DNA from: Keithomyces neogunnii | Taxonomy: Eukaryota; Ascomycota; Sordariomycetes; Hypocreales; Clavicipitaceae | Reading direction: 5' to 3' | Length of the DNA: 64,000 nt | NCBI GenBank assembly: GCA_020975405.1 | Contig: JAIOWQ010000003.1 | Location: forward strand, 1,059,001-1,123,000 | In this document: piece after piece, positions 24,671-36,009 of the stretch | How the letters are laid out: every line of letters begins with the position of its first letter | How positions within the stretch are numbered: position 1 is the first letter of the stretch | Notes under the pieces: model-generated | Databases searched by the model: none | Seen by the model: the letters and a program-made list of their open reading frames with translations, nothing else | What the model was told of the DNA's origin: nothing | Made by a program: the position numbers and the translations under genes

Positions 24671-27274
24671 CTACTCCCACGCCTCCTCGAACTCGCGATA
24701 GCCCGACCCGACGCTATGCACCTCGGCGCTCTTGGGCAATGTCACGCTTGCGCGCGAGTTGGGCGGCACCCACACTCTCAGCTTGAACTTGCCCCCTGCA
24801 ATGGACCACTGCGCCCTGACTTGTCCGTAGGCACTTACAAACTTGGTGTCGGCGCTGCTGATGCCTCCCCCCGGAATGGGCGCGACAGCAATGGTCCTCC
24901 AGCCGGGTTCGGCCGGTGCCAGACCACCGACGGTGCGGTGAATCCAGTCGGCGACGGCGCCAAAGGCGTAGTGATTGAAGCTGGTCATGGAGCCCGGGTT
25001 GACGTGCCCGTCGGCGAGCAGACTGTCCCACCGCTCCCATGTCGTGGTGCCGTTCATGACCACCTGGTACAGCCACGACGGGACCTTGGTCTGCAGCAGC
25101 ATCGAGTAGAAGTCGTCCACGGCGCCTATGGACTGCAGGGCCGGTGCCAGAGCAGGTGTGCCCGCGAAGCCCGAGCCGACCAGGTAGTCGTTCTGGGCGA
25201 TGATGTCCCGCAGTGTTGCCGCCGCCGCCGCCGCCGCCGCCTGGTCGCCGTCCGTGTACAGGCCAAAGTTGAGCGCGAGAGCGTAGGCCGTCTGCGTGCG
25301 GTTCGCCATGGCGCCGTCCACCATCCACGAATCTTGAAACTTGGTGCGCAGGTCAGAGTGCTGCTTGTTGTATTCGCCCGCCGAGGCCGCATCGCCCAGA
25401 GCCGCGGACATGTTGGCAAGGAGCTCCGTCATGCGGACGAGGTAGGCGTCGGCGACGAGATATGCGTGTGTTGTGGCGGCGCCGGCGTCCTCAGCCGGTG
25501 CTTTTGGATCCAGCCAGTCGCCAAACTGGGGGCCGCTGCGGTTCCATAGCCCGTCTTCCTTTCTCGGGACGCCCTTGTCAATCCATGCCTTGGATTGCGG
25601 ATACTGCTCCTTCAGCATGTCCTTGTCCCCGTAGAACTGGTACAGGTTCCAGGGTCCGCCGACGGCAACATCGCCCCAGAAGGCGGCTGGAGTGTCGATG
25701 CTGTCTGGCGGTATGGTGGGAACGAAAAAGGGCACTCTCATCAGGCCCTGGCGCTGCATCTCGGACCACATGTCCTTGTGCCAGCCCCTCCAGAATCCGG
25801 CAGTGTTATACAAAAAGTTGGCTGTCGGTCCAAAGGCATGGGCGTCGCCTGTCCAGCCCAACCGTTCGTCTCGCTGTGGACAGTCTGTGGAAATGCTCAG
25901 GAAGTTGCCCTTCATGGACCACTGGACGTTGGAGTGGAACTTGTTGAGGAGCTCGTGGGACGACTGGAACCAACCCGTCTGCTCCAGGTCACTGTGCACG
26001 ACGATGCCCGTGATCGAGTCTGCGGTGAGAGGCGTGTCTGCGGGCCATCCATCCACTTGAACGAAGCGGAACCCGTGAAAGGTAAAGTGCGGCTCCCACG
26101 TCTGGTTGCCGTTGCCGTTGAGAACCAGGTTATCGGTTGCCTTGGCAGTGCGAAGAGGCCGGAGAGCCAGTTCTCCATTATCCATGACCTCGGTATGATG
26201 GAGTGTAATGTTGGTGCCGCTTGGTCCCTGGACACGAAGACGTAGCCATCCGACCATGTTTTGGCCCATGTCAAGGATAGTCTTGCCCGAGGCAGACTTG
26301 AAGACTCGTTCCGGTTTGCGCTCTTCCAGTCTTCGAACAGGGGGGCCATCTGCAGGAACTAGTTGACCCTTTACAGAGGGCAGTTGATTGACAGCCAGCC
26401 ATTTGTCGTCTTTGAAGGAGGCATCGGACCAGCCCTTGACATCAGCTTCCAATCGCGAATCGTACGTTTCGCCATCATATATCTGCGACGACACCACGGG
26501 ACCGGTGCTTGCTTTCCATGACTTGTCCGAGGGAACTGTCACCACTGTTCCGTTCCCAAGCGTAATCCGTAAAAGAGACTGAAGGCCGATTGTGTCTCCC
26601 CAGATGTTGCGGTGGCTGTCGTAGGAATAGCGTCCGGCATACCAGCCTTCCCCAACCAGTACCCCAATGGCATTGTCTCCTTTCCTCACAAGGCTTGTCA
26701 CGTCATAGGTGTCATAGACATGGCGGAAGTTGTACGACTGCCATCCAGGCGCCATGACAGCATCTCCGACCCGTTTCCCGTTAATCTCGGCTTCGTATAA
26801 GCCCAAGGCGGTAATGTACAGCCTGGCAGCCTCGATATCCGCCTCAACAGGGAACGTCTTTCTGAAGTAAATTGGCGTCTTGGGACCATCTACTTCTGTT
26901 GGACGATCGGCAGCAATGGGTCCTGCGCCAGCCCAGTCTTCAGCACTCAGCAGTCCCGTTTCAACCGCAACCCAGTCGGACCATGGCGTGGAAGACTGGC
27001 CACGCTTGCCGTGAGCGCGAACTCGTACTTGGGCACTTTCAGCAGATTTGAGAGGCTCGCCCGGCCACGAAACGTAGGCGGATTGCGACGAGGCGTATGA
27101 TTTGGAAACGGCGGCAGCGTGGTTGCCACGACGGGCTATCTGGATATCGTACGACGTCTGTTCCCAGTCCAAGGCATCGCCTCCAAAACGCCACGAGATT
27201 CGGGGCGTCGTCTCTGCAATGCCCAAGGCAGCGCGGTGATGCTCAAAGGCCACTTGAGAGATAGACACTGCCAT
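24671..27274 (-). CDS. GH78 alpha-L-rhamnosidase
   Basis: Intronless, 867 residues, a full-length GH78 size. The N-terminal part has Fn3-like and beta-sandwich (rhamnose-binding) regions, with APGWQSYNFRHVYDTYD and GVLVGEGWYAGR. The (alpha/alpha)6 catalytic region has TDCPQRDERLGWTGDAHAF, which carries the acidic residues that bind rhamnose and the general acid. The later TTTWERWDSL supplies the Glu expected as general base. The protein starts MAVSISQVAFEHHRAALGI with no signal peptide, so it probably acts in the cytosol on imported rhamnosides rather than on pectin outside. Eight Ala codons lie at 25218..25241. A 363-codon open frame on the opposite strand is a shadow of its high-GC codons. 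Confidence 0.95.
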   Translation of the reverse strand: MAVSISQVAFEHHRAALGIAETTPRISWRFGGDALDWEQTSYDIQIARRGNHAAAVSKSYASSQSAYVSWPGEPLKSAESAQVRVRAHGKRGQSSTPWSDWVAVETGLLSAEDWAGAGPIAADRPTEVDGPKTPIYFRKTFPVEADIEAARLYITALGLYEAEINGKRVGDAVMAPGWQSYNFRHVYDTYDVTSLVRKGDNAIGVLVGEGWYAGRYSYDSHRNIWGDTIGLQSLLRITLGNGTVVTVPSDKSWKASTGPVVSSQIYDGETYDSRLEADVKGWSDASFKDDKWLAVNQLPSVKGQLVPADGPPVRRLEERKPERVFKSASGKTILDMGQNMVGWLRLRVQGPSGTNITLHHTEVMDNGELALRPLRTAKATDNLVLNGNGNQTWEPHFTFHGFRFVQVDGWPADTPLTADSITGIVVHSDLEQTGWFQSSHELLNKFHSNVQWSMKGNFLSISTDCPQRDERLGWTGDAHAFGPTANFLYNTAGFWRGWHKDMWSEMQRQGLMRVPFFVPTIPPDSIDTPAAFWGDVAVGGPWNLYQFYGDKDMLKEQYPQSKAWIDKGVPRKEDGLWNRSGPQFGDWLDPKAPAEDAGAATTHAYLVADAYLVRMTELLANMSAALGDAASAGEYNKQHSDLRTKFQDSWMVDGAMANRTQTAYALALNFGLYTDGDQAAAAAAAATLRDIIAQNDYLVGSGFAGTPALAPALQSIGAVDDFYSMLLQTKVPSWLYQVVMNGTTTWERWDSLLADGHVNPGSMTSFNHYAFGAVADWIHRTVGGLAPAEPGWRTIAVAPIPGGGISSADTKFVSAYGQVRAQWSIAGGKFKLRVWVPPNSRASVTLPKSAEVHSVGSGYREFEEAWE
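25218..25241 (+). repeat. (GCC)8 trinucleotide repeat inside GH78
   Basis: Eight perfect GCC units. On the minus strand they read GGC repeats in a frame that gives GCG/GCC-type alanine codons, producing eight Ala in a row (GDQ-A8-TLRD) within the catalytic domain. Confidence 0.9.
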
Positions 27275-28675
27275 CTTTTGATCCGGTGCCTGGCTTGATC
27301 AGATGGGGAGAATTGGCATTCTAAACACCAGACCCAGATTAGAAGTCACATATTTATATATAATTTGGTTTGCCTGCGACCAATCTTAAGGATCGTGTCC
27401 TTCCTGCGTCACCCTCGGCAACAATTCACCCGGCCAGGCAAGTCACCATCTCCACGACAGGGTCTCATGGAGATGCACCTCCTGAGGGGTCGCCAGAAAA
27501 GGTCTTGTGCGTCGCCATGGAGTTGCACCGAAGTTACGTGCAAGCCTACATCTAGAGCATGCTTTTTCAAGACTTCTCTCGGCCCCCAAGGGCGCGAGGC
27601 CACGAAGCCGCGCTGCTCGATGTCACAGGGTTACATCCAAGGCTTCACACAATCTCCGGGTTTATAACGTCGATCCCACTCCACCCCTCAGCACAGAGTG
27701 CGGGGAAGAATGTGCAAACTTGCCAGTTTGGGAAACTAGATCAAAGCATCGTCTTGTTTCTTCATGGAGGGTGTGTGAAAGCTGGCCTTGAAGCGAGAAG
27801 GGCTTCGGTGCATGGTGTTTTGATGGTCTGCCGTGATGTTATGCCACGCCTCTCGCGCCGTAGGTGGTCACAGGCAAGCTCAGTGCCACATTGGCACTGT
27901 TTCGATAATTCAGTCGAGAGAGACGGCAAGCCAGGTGAGTAACTTGTCATTGCTCGAACAAATATCTGGCATGGGACTGTGTGAAGACGGATGGCCTTGC
28001 AGCTGGGGTCTGTCAGACGACGGCCCGCATAACCAAATAGAGGGGTGACCAACAAACTCGGCCTTATATACGCCGTATGCAAGCAGGCTCTCCAAGACTG
28101 AGCGACGTGGCTGAAAACCAAACGGGCGAAATTGCGCGGCGCAGTTGGTTGCTCTGATGTAGATGCAGGATCGTTGACTGGATCTCGCGAGGCAACTGCC
28201 AAGCAGGAATCTGTCTGGTCAGTTCTGACGTTTCCGACCGAAACCGGCCCGCGCCGGCTCAAGCACCAGCCCACGGTCCAATACCGCCACTGCCATTTCA
28301 GTGATTTAATCAACCTCGCCCAACAAATTCAAAAAATATTCGTTCCAGCATTGAAGAAACAAGACACCCCACCAGCTCCATCCGCGCGCGCCAAACTACC
28401 GTCCCTCGATCGCCAGTATTAATCAACTAATTAAATACCGCTCAACAACTCAATCGGGCCAACCAGACACCGGCATTGGCACCACCCCAGCTTCAGGGCC
28501 GACGCAAAAAAAGGCCCGCGCTCCAATGCCCAAGAGCTTTCAACAGAAACTCCGCTTTCGCCCGCCTCCGTCACCAGCAGTTGCTGCATCCCGCAAACGC
28601 CCTCAACGCACCTTGCCTTGCTTGAGCGCATCACCGTCGTCAACCTTGTAATAATAGCCCGCCGCGTCCGCCCAC
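27275..28675. other. intergenic, divergent promoters of GH78 and carbonic anhydrase
   Basis: 1.4 kb between two divergent starts. No gene recognised. The 300 bp before 28676 is C-rich and pyrimidine-rich on the plus strand, typical of the promoter or leader of a strongly expressed fungal gene. Confidence 0.5.
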
Positions 28676-29644
28676 ATGCTTCTCCGCGTCCGCCCAGCCC
28701 TCGCACCCTCTCTACGCAGCGTCACCCGCGTAGCCGCAAGCCTCTCGCTGCCAACTCCAAACCGCCCTGCGACCGCCATATCTTGGCTTGCTCCAGCTCC
28801 TGCTGCACGAGCCGCCAGTTCGTGCTGCGGCTCCTCTGCCCCTCCGTCCAGCGGCGCCCTCAAAAGCCCCTCCTTCACCACTATCACGCCCGCACCCAAC
28901 AACACCTTCTCAACATCGTCAACACCGCCGACCTTTATCACCAGCAGAATGTCCTCCGACAACGCCTCTCCCCCTTCCCCCGAGGAGGTCTCCAAGTATC
29001 TCCGCCAGTCCCATGACCGGCTCTTTGAACACAACCGCGCCTGGGCTGCCGAAAAGGCCGAAAAGGACCCAGGCTACTTCGCCAAGCTCTCGGCCGGCCA
29101 GTCCCCCGAGTACCTCTGGATCGGATGCAGCGACTCCCGCATCCCCGCCGAGCAAATCACGGGCCTGGAGCCCGGCGAGGCCTTTATCCACCGCAACATC
29201 GCCAACCTGGTCTGCAACACGGATCTCAACGTTATGAGCGTCATCAACTATGCCGTGCGCCACCTGAGCGTCAAGCACATCATTGTCTGCGGCCACTACG
29301 GCTGCGGCGGCGTCAAGGCCGCCATGACCCCCAAGGACCTGGGCCTGCTGAACCCCTGGCTGCGAAACATCCGCGACGTCTACCGACTGCACGAGAAGGA
29401 GCTCGACGCCATCGCCGACGAGGAGCAGCGCTACAACCGCCTCGTCGAGCTCAATGTCGAGGAGCAGTGCCGCAACATTGTCAAGACGGCCGCCGTTCAG
29501 CAGAGCTACGCCAAGAACCAGTTCCCCATTGTCCACGGCTGGGTCTTTGGCTTCCACGACGGCTTGTTGAAGGATCTCAAGATTGACTTCCAGGCCATGC
29601 TCCAGAATGTCCAAAAGATTTACAACCTCGCCGATGCCGAATAG
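28676..29644 (+). CDS. NCE103: beta-class carbonic anhydrase, with possible mitochondrial presequence
   Basis: Intronless, 322 residues. It interconverts CO2 and bicarbonate, supplying bicarbonate for carboxylases. Zinc ligands and active-site residues are visible: Cys151 with Asp153 and Arg155 (CSDSR), and His207 and Cys210 (GHYGCGG). The first 91 residues are rich in Arg, Ala and Ser and poor in acids (MLLRVRPALAPSLRSVTRVA), like a mitochondrial targeting peptide, and are absent from the 221-residue yeast enzyme. A second in-frame ATG at 28949 (Met92, MSSDNASPPSPEEV) would give a 231-residue cytosolic form. Very high GC3 suggests strong expression. The gene is convergent with the ENA ATPase. 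Confidence 0.96.
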   Translation: MLLRVRPALAPSLRSVTRVAASLSLPTPNRPATAISWLAPAPAARAASSCCGSSAPPSSGALKSPSFTTITPAPNNTFSTSSTPPTFITSRMSSDNASPPSPEEVSKYLRQSHDRLFEHNRAWAAEKAEKDPGYFAKLSAGQSPEYLWIGCSDSRIPAEQITGLEPGEAFIHRNIANLVCNTDLNVMSVINYAVRHLSVKHIIVCGHYGCGGVKAAMTPKDLGLLNPWLRNIRDVYRLHEKELDAIADEEQRYNRLVELNVEEQCRNIVKTAAVQQSYAKNQFPIVHGWVFGFHDGLLKDLKIDFQAMLQNVQKIYNLADAE

Positions 29645-30125
29645 ACCCCCGTCTCGTGGGGACAGGCTTAGTGACCTTGAAAAAAAAAGGAGAGGGGGGA
29701 AAGATGAGAAGAGGCAGTTTTAGGTTGACATTGTTATTTGCTCGTGTGCAGATGGGTGTAGAGAAAGTGGTCAATGAATGAGCGTTTTGGAGTTGGGGTC
29801 ATGGCATCAATCAAGCTGCGGATGCAGACTGGTTACGGAGTTGGGCGGCGAGAAGGACAAGGCTAGATGTCTCTCGTCTTGGTAGCAATTACGCAGAATT
29901 GCATTCAATACGGATACTCTTTTACATCATTCCATATCGTGCGACTGCGCATCCCACGTCTTAATTTGCTGAGCTGCAACCGGCTGCAAGGGCAGTCTCT
30001 ACTGGAGCGTATAGGTGAATACGTGAAATCAAATACGTGAGGTCCTTCCCCATGATATATTCAGCTCGCTCGACATATACATCAGAAGTCTCCATCTATA
30101 ATCAACATAAATCCTCCTCTACAGC
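29645..30125. other. intergenic, convergent 3' ends
   Basis: Shared 3' region of carbonic anhydrase (plus) and ENA ATPase (minus). No gene recognised. Confidence 0.6.
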
Positions 30126-33100
30126 CTACACCTGCTCGGTTCCTTCAACAGCACCCTGGTTGCCGCGCGAAGAGCTGTACTGGGTTGCAGAATCGCCAGT
30201 ATCCTTTCGTGAAAAAGAAGCCCATGTTTTGAAGCTCGACATGGATAGCGTCTTACGAAACCTTGGTCCCTGGTCATCGAGGCTGCCTTGGCCCCATGGA
30301 CCTCGCTGAACTGCACGATCCTCAAGCAGGTGGAAGCGTCGCTTAATAAACTTCCACCCCTCAATCCCCGCAACAAAGACAATAGTAAAGCCGACAGACA
30401 AAGCCCATTCCCATGAGATTCCCTTGTGTTTGAAGAACTTTGTGTTGAGGAATGGAATGTACACAACCGGGAACACAGACAGGCCACCCAGAATGACAGA
30501 CCAGAAAAGAAATTTGTTGCTGTACAAGTCCTTGAAAACAGGGAACTTGCTGTCATCGTCAGGGTTAAGGTGGAACATGGATCGACGCAGACTTTTGAAC
30601 TCCCAGGCCGAGATGAGGATCAACCAGGTAAGCTCGGCAAACGTGGCGGCACGAGCCCTATAGACAGCGTTGCAGGCATCCGTGTACTCAGTGTTGCAGT
30701 TCTCACCCAGATCGCCACCGTTGGCACCGTATATAATAATGACAAAAGTGCACATTGTGCAAGTACCCATGATGATTCCGTAAACGATCATGTCGACAAT
30801 GATTTGGTTCGTGAAGACGCCGCGTCGCTTGTCTTGCGGCGGCTTGCGCATGACGTCTGCTGCAGCGGCCTCGCGACCCAGTCCAAAGGCAGGGAACGAA
30901 GACGTAACCATGTTGATCCAGATAATCTGTAGTGGCGATACGGGGAAGACTGAAAATCCTGTTTGGTCCACAAACCCGAGTCCCGCAATCAATAGAATAA
31001 CCTCACCTACATTCGAGGTGAGAAGATGCAAGACAAATTTCTGAATATTGTCAAACATTCGACGACCTTCGCGAATGGCAGCCACAATGGAGTTGAATTT
31101 GTCATCGGTCAAGACGATTTTTGAAGCCGACTTGGCCACATCGGAACCAGAACCCATCGCGATGCCGACGTCAGCCCGAGACAGCGAAGGAGCGTCATTG
31201 ACACCATCACCAGTCATCGCCATGAAAGCTCCGCGTCGCCGAAGTGCTTCAATCATACGAGTCTTCGTGTCCGGAGCACATCGGGCAACGACAAGGGGAA
31301 GTTCCTCGAGTGCGTCGATTTCCGCATCAGTCATCTTATCAAAGTCGGTTGCTTTCTGCACAATTGACTTGGCTACCTTTTCGGGCAAAACACTGAGATT
31401 CTTGGGGATGATACCGACCTCCTTCGCAATGGCCTTGGCGGTTTCGGGATGGTCACCGGTAAGCATGTGGACTTTGATACCAGCCTGGGAGCATTCACCA
31501 ATAGATGGCTTTGTCTCACGGCGAGGGGGGTCATAAATTCCAGCAAGACCAAGCAGAATAAGATCCTTTTCAACGACTGCACGAAGCTTTTCATCGTCTG
31601 CGGCAGACGACGACTGCTTGGCAGTGAATCGGCTTCCCCAAGGACGGTATGCAATGGCAAGTACTCGCTGACCCTGAGAAGCCAAAGCGTTCATCTGATT
31701 GAGAACACCCTCCTTGAGCTCGTCTGAGATGGGTTGTTGTTCAGCGCCAGTACCAATGTGAGAACACAAGTCCAGGATTCTCTCAACGGCACCCTTGGTG
31801 AAGACCATGCTCTGCTCCGTTTCGATAATTGAGCCACCTTCGCCCACAGGGGCATCGTAGATCACGGACATGCGCTTAATAGAGCTATCAAAGGGGAATT
31901 CGGCAAGCTGTTTCCAGCCCTTGGCTTCAAGGCTCTTCTTGCCGCGGTTGAATCGATGAGCAAAGACTTGAAGAGCAATTTCTGTGGGCTCGCCGGTCGT
32001 CTGCCACATTTCCTCCTCCTCATCGTAGCGGACAGTGGCGAGGTTGCAGAGGGCGGAAGATAGAAGGAATGCTTGCAGCCCATCAGTCATTTCCGTTTCG
32101 GGCTCCGTTTCAGCATGTTCCTTTGCGGGCTTAGGGTTCAGCTTCTCGTCAGGAACGTCAAACCTGAGAACTGCAGCACTGCGTTCTCTATCATAGTCGC
32201 GCTGCGGCTCGTCCTTTTCGGGAGCGGGCTCGTCTTTGCTCTGAGAATACGTAACACGCCCTTTGGTTGGGTCGTTGGGGTTCTGGGATTCGCGAACAGT
32301 GTAGATGTGCGAAGATGGAATCCATGCCTTGCGGACAATCATGGCACCTTCAGTCAGCGTACCTGTCTTGTCGGAGCAAATATTGGTTACTCCACCAAGT
32401 GCCTCAAGGGCGGAGAGATCTCGGACAACGACGTTGGCTTTTCGCATTACGGTTACGGCCACCACCATGGTAATGGTCAACACACTGTTGAGAACTGTAA
32501 ACACCCGCATCTCGATTGTGGAGGGGGATAACTTACGCGACTAGTGATTCGGGAATAATGGCAATGCCGAGGGACGTGGCATAAATAATGACCTCGTTTC
32601 GCAGGTCAAAGTGGTTCACACCAAAGACAACCATTGCAAGAATGATTGCACAGCCAAAAAGAACATACGCCAACGCGGACAGCTTTCGTTGCAACGGGGT
32701 TCCCTCGGTCAACCCCAAGAACTTTCCCACGACATCGTACGTTCGTTTGGCTAAGCCAACCACGGGCTGTCTCTTCCCGTACTTTCGCCAGTTCATGGAT
32801 CGACCGGCTTTGCGGTGCTTCTTGGCGGTAGAGGCCGCAATCTTGCCGACTTCAGTGGTCATGCCGATGGCTGTGACGATTCCTCGACCTCTGCCCTTTC
32901 GCACGACGGTTGTGGCGTACGCCATATTGACACGATCGCCAATACCAACCTCATCCTCTGAAACGGCAGGCTTCTCTGTGCCCGGTGTGTGTATGTTGTT
33001 ATAGGTAACCTTTTCGACAGGAATTGATTCACCGGTAAGTTGACCTTCTTCGCATGCGAGGTTCATGGCCTCGAACATGCGCATATCCGCGGGGACGGTA

Positions 33101-33607
33101 TCACCCATTTTGAGCAGGATGATATCTCCCGGCACGACGTCGGGGCTGGAAACAGTTTAACAGTCGTTCCGGTGGCGCAAATCAGGACGTCAAAGATTGC
33201 ACTTACTTGGAGATGACTTGGGTCTTGCCATCTCGCAGGACCATAGCACTTGGAGAAGACAGTGCACGGAGCGCATCCATGCGTTTCTCTGCGCGGTACT
33301 CCTGCCAAAAACCAATGGTAACGTTGAGACCAATAACAAAGGCAAGAACACCGCCCTCAATGTAATCCTTGATGCCAAAGCTCAGTGCCATGGCAAATGC
33401 TAGGACAATAATCATGGCATTGAGAATTTGCTTGGTGAGAATGCTGTACCATGGAATGGTACCACCCACATCTAGCTCATTTTTGGGGTATTTTTGTTGC
33501 AGCTCAGCAACCTGAGCCGTGGTTAACCCTTTATCAATATCGGTTTTCAGAGCCTGTGCCGTCTCCTCCACAGTCAGGAGGAACGGATGTTTTGGGAATT
33601 CAGCCAT
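30126..33607 (-). CDS. ENA1: P-type Na+/K+-exporting ATPase, type IID (ENA)
   Basis: Three exons: 33607..33207, 33145..32537 and 32484..30126. The introns are 61 and 52 nt, both with GTAAGT donors, and all junctions are in frame. The product is 1122 residues. It has the actuator motif TGES, the transmembrane-4 signature IPESLVAVLTIT, the phosphorylation site DKTGTLT near residue 375, KGAVERIL, MLTGDHPETAKAIA and MTGDGVNDAPSL. IPESLVA, in place of the IPEGLPA of Ca2+ pumps, together with overall similarity, marks the fungal ENA class that exports Na+ or K+ at the plasma membrane under salt or alkaline stress. An in-frame ATG at 33646 would add 13 residues. The tail is rich in Ser and charged residues. 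Many PacC core sites lie upstream. Confidence 0.95.
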
Positions 33608-33934
33608 TGTCAGACGACGGCCAGTGAAAGACGGATCCACCGTCACGCTGCTGGGATGGGGTACAAGGAGAAGTGAGAGACCGGGTATAATTCATAGACG
33701 GTGAGGGAGGCGTTGAGACCGTCAAAACGACGCTCGGGGTGTATAAGGCAAACGAAAGATCGCGCCCCTCTAAATGCGTGTTGGGTTCGTCAACGTCGGA
33801 GCTCCTTGGGGGTTCAGGACCCAATGTAGACAGGTGGGCTTCAATGCTGAGAAGAAGGATGGTATGTGTTATTATGGTACTTGGGACCAAACCTCTGCAT
33901 CGACACATCAAGTCAGTAACTTGAAACGCATGCC

Positions 33935-33950
33935 GGGGGGGGGGGGGGGG
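33935..33950 (+). repeat. poly-G run, 16 nt
   Basis: Run of 16 G about 330 bp upstream of the ENA start. On the ENA sense strand it reads poly-C, like the two runs upstream of medA. Confidence 0.8.
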
Positions 33951-34717
33951 CAACGGCTGTATAAGTACTTGCCATTCCAGAACCCTTCTAGCAGGAGATT
34001 GATTCCACAAGAAACGCCAAGAGAGCCAACATAGCCGCGAGTCGACGTAGTTGCTCCATGGCACATTGTAGCCAGCTTGGCAAATAATCACCAGCCAACG
34101 GGTCATAGAGAGATTAGCTTTCTTCCCCACGCCTCACTTCTCGATAGGCCTTGTGTGGAAAGTGGCGCGGCGTCGCAGGCGTCTCCCTGACACCATCGAT
34201 GCGCGGTGAGGTTGTGGGGACGACGGCCCAACTGCGTCTAACAGAGCTGCTCTGCTTGCAATGCCAAGAACTCGGGGGCAATGGTAGGAATAAAGCGACG
34301 AAATGGGAGCCGATGGTGACGAGTGTTGTTGTCACAGCGGAGGATGCTTGAATGCTAGGGGCGATGGGGGGTGGAGACCAGCCACTGAAGTCTAAGTTGG
34401 CAAGGAAGGAGCGCCGCCCGCAGTGGCCACAGACAGAGAGCTTTGAGAGCACATGCATTCAGGTGCCTTTTAAGTTGTCAGCGCCGTATTTTGCTTCAAT
34501 TACAAAAAGAGACCAAGATCAGTTCAATATTCGCAACTTTGTCAGAAAGAGTCTCCTACCAAGGCCGAACGCCGCCCATTAATGCAGTGGCCATTCAAAC
34601 ACTGCACGTCTCAATGTTGGACCGAAGCATGCCGGCTCGCAACCCCCAGGAAACTCCTACACTTCCATAGGACGCGATAGATCCCACCTCTGTCTTCTGA
34701 TGATCAGCTTATTCTGC

Positions 34718-34787
34718 GCCAAGCCCATGTTTCGCTTGGCGAAGGGCACCATCCAGTCGTTTGCAAAGCCAAGCTATCATTGCCAAG
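34718..34787. promoter_or_regulatory. cluster of four PacC core sites
   Basis: GCCAAG at 34718, CTTGGC at 34735, GCCAAG at 34768 and GCCAAG at 34782: four PacC cores in 70 bp, about 1.1 kb upstream of the ENA start. Confidence 0.45.
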
Positions 34788-36009
34788 AACTGTCCATGTC
34801 GCCGGCCACATTTTTGCCTCGGTCGAGGAGCACTGTGCACAAAGCAACTGAAGTGAAACTAGCCGGGCCCCACTGCGATGGGGCATGCTGTGCATCTACT
34901 ATAGGTACCTGGGCAGTTAAGGTTGTTAGGGACCTGGTTATCTTTGTGCTGCATGTCCCAGGCAGTCTTAGTGGACAATGGTCTGGTGCATGGTTGTCCA
35001 TGCACAGTGACCATCAGTGGTCGAAGATACTGGGCTCCCCTGTATTACAGGGCTTGGCACATTGTGCCTTGATTGGGGTTGCTCGACATTATGAATTAAC
35101 ACTGTTCGTGCCCCTCTGCAGTAAGGACCGTTCGGTTCCATCTGATTGCTTGCTCAGCATTGGCTGCCTGCATAACTAGACGATTTCTGCTTCCTGGATC
35201 GACGCTCTTGCAATCACATCATTCCTTCCTGGATGCGCCGCGCCAAGCCGCGATGTCTTGGCTCTCCGTGGCTTATGCTCAGCCCCGGAGTCGCGTGGCG
35301 CCACAATCTTCCGGCTGCCCCCACACTCGGGCGGCGAGTCCTGCATCGCCGGTGGCGGCCGGCAAGACCGATCCTACTCCGGGGGCGCGCGCGGCATGCT
35401 TCTGAAGGCAAATCGTACGCTGGCTGCAAATGCATAAAGCCCGTCAGAGATAATTGCGACGTCCGACACAGAATTCGGGGTTTGATTAATACCACATGCC
35501 ACGTGGGTGCCACAGATGCGATTTGCCTGAGGATGTTTGTACTGAGGCGCAAGAAGTCAATTTATTCGCATATTCGTCACCCAATCGTGCGATAATCTGT
35601 GAGCCCGGGTACCACGACTTGGCATCCATGGCGAGCACAATTGCCGCATAGTGGATGCATCCTTTTGCAAGATGAGCCACTCGCAATACGTAAGCTATGA
35701 TCTTACGGCTTTGAACACGCCTTATATACATAGTAGTGACTAGACATCTAGCCTGTCGAGTTTGTTACGAGGGATGCTGACGGACAGTCGCGTTGTCATG
35801 AGATGAGTAAGGGGCAACCTAGCTTTTGCTCTCCAAGTAATTAAGATATATGCAAACATGCCAGACCAATCATTTCAACATGGTCCTTTCATTTAAACCG
35901 CTCTATATCCAAACCTGCGATTCCCCTCGCAATGCAAAATACACACCAAACTCCAAGTAAAGCTCCGAAATGCTTTTGAGACCCATATATACACACAACG
36001 GATTCTTCT

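Larger units (their letters stand above)
33608..36009 (-). promoter_or_regulatory. long upstream region of ENA with many PacC core sites
   Basis: 2.4 kb with no recognised gene. I count eleven GCCAAG hexamers (either strand): 34016, 34076, 34263, 34718, 34735, 34768, 34782, 35053, 35242, 35257 and 35618. GCCARG is the binding core of the alkaline-pH factor PacC. ENA genes are classic alkaline- and salt-induced targets. Confidence 0.5.

Noticed and set aside
24458..25549. A 363-codon open frame on the plus strand
   Set aside because: It lies entirely antisense to the GH78 catalytic domain, has Arg/Val/Gly-rich text typical of a GC-rich shadow frame, and matches no family.
28919..29614. A 231-codon open frame on the minus strand
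   Set aside because: Antisense shadow of carbonic anhydrase, same cause.
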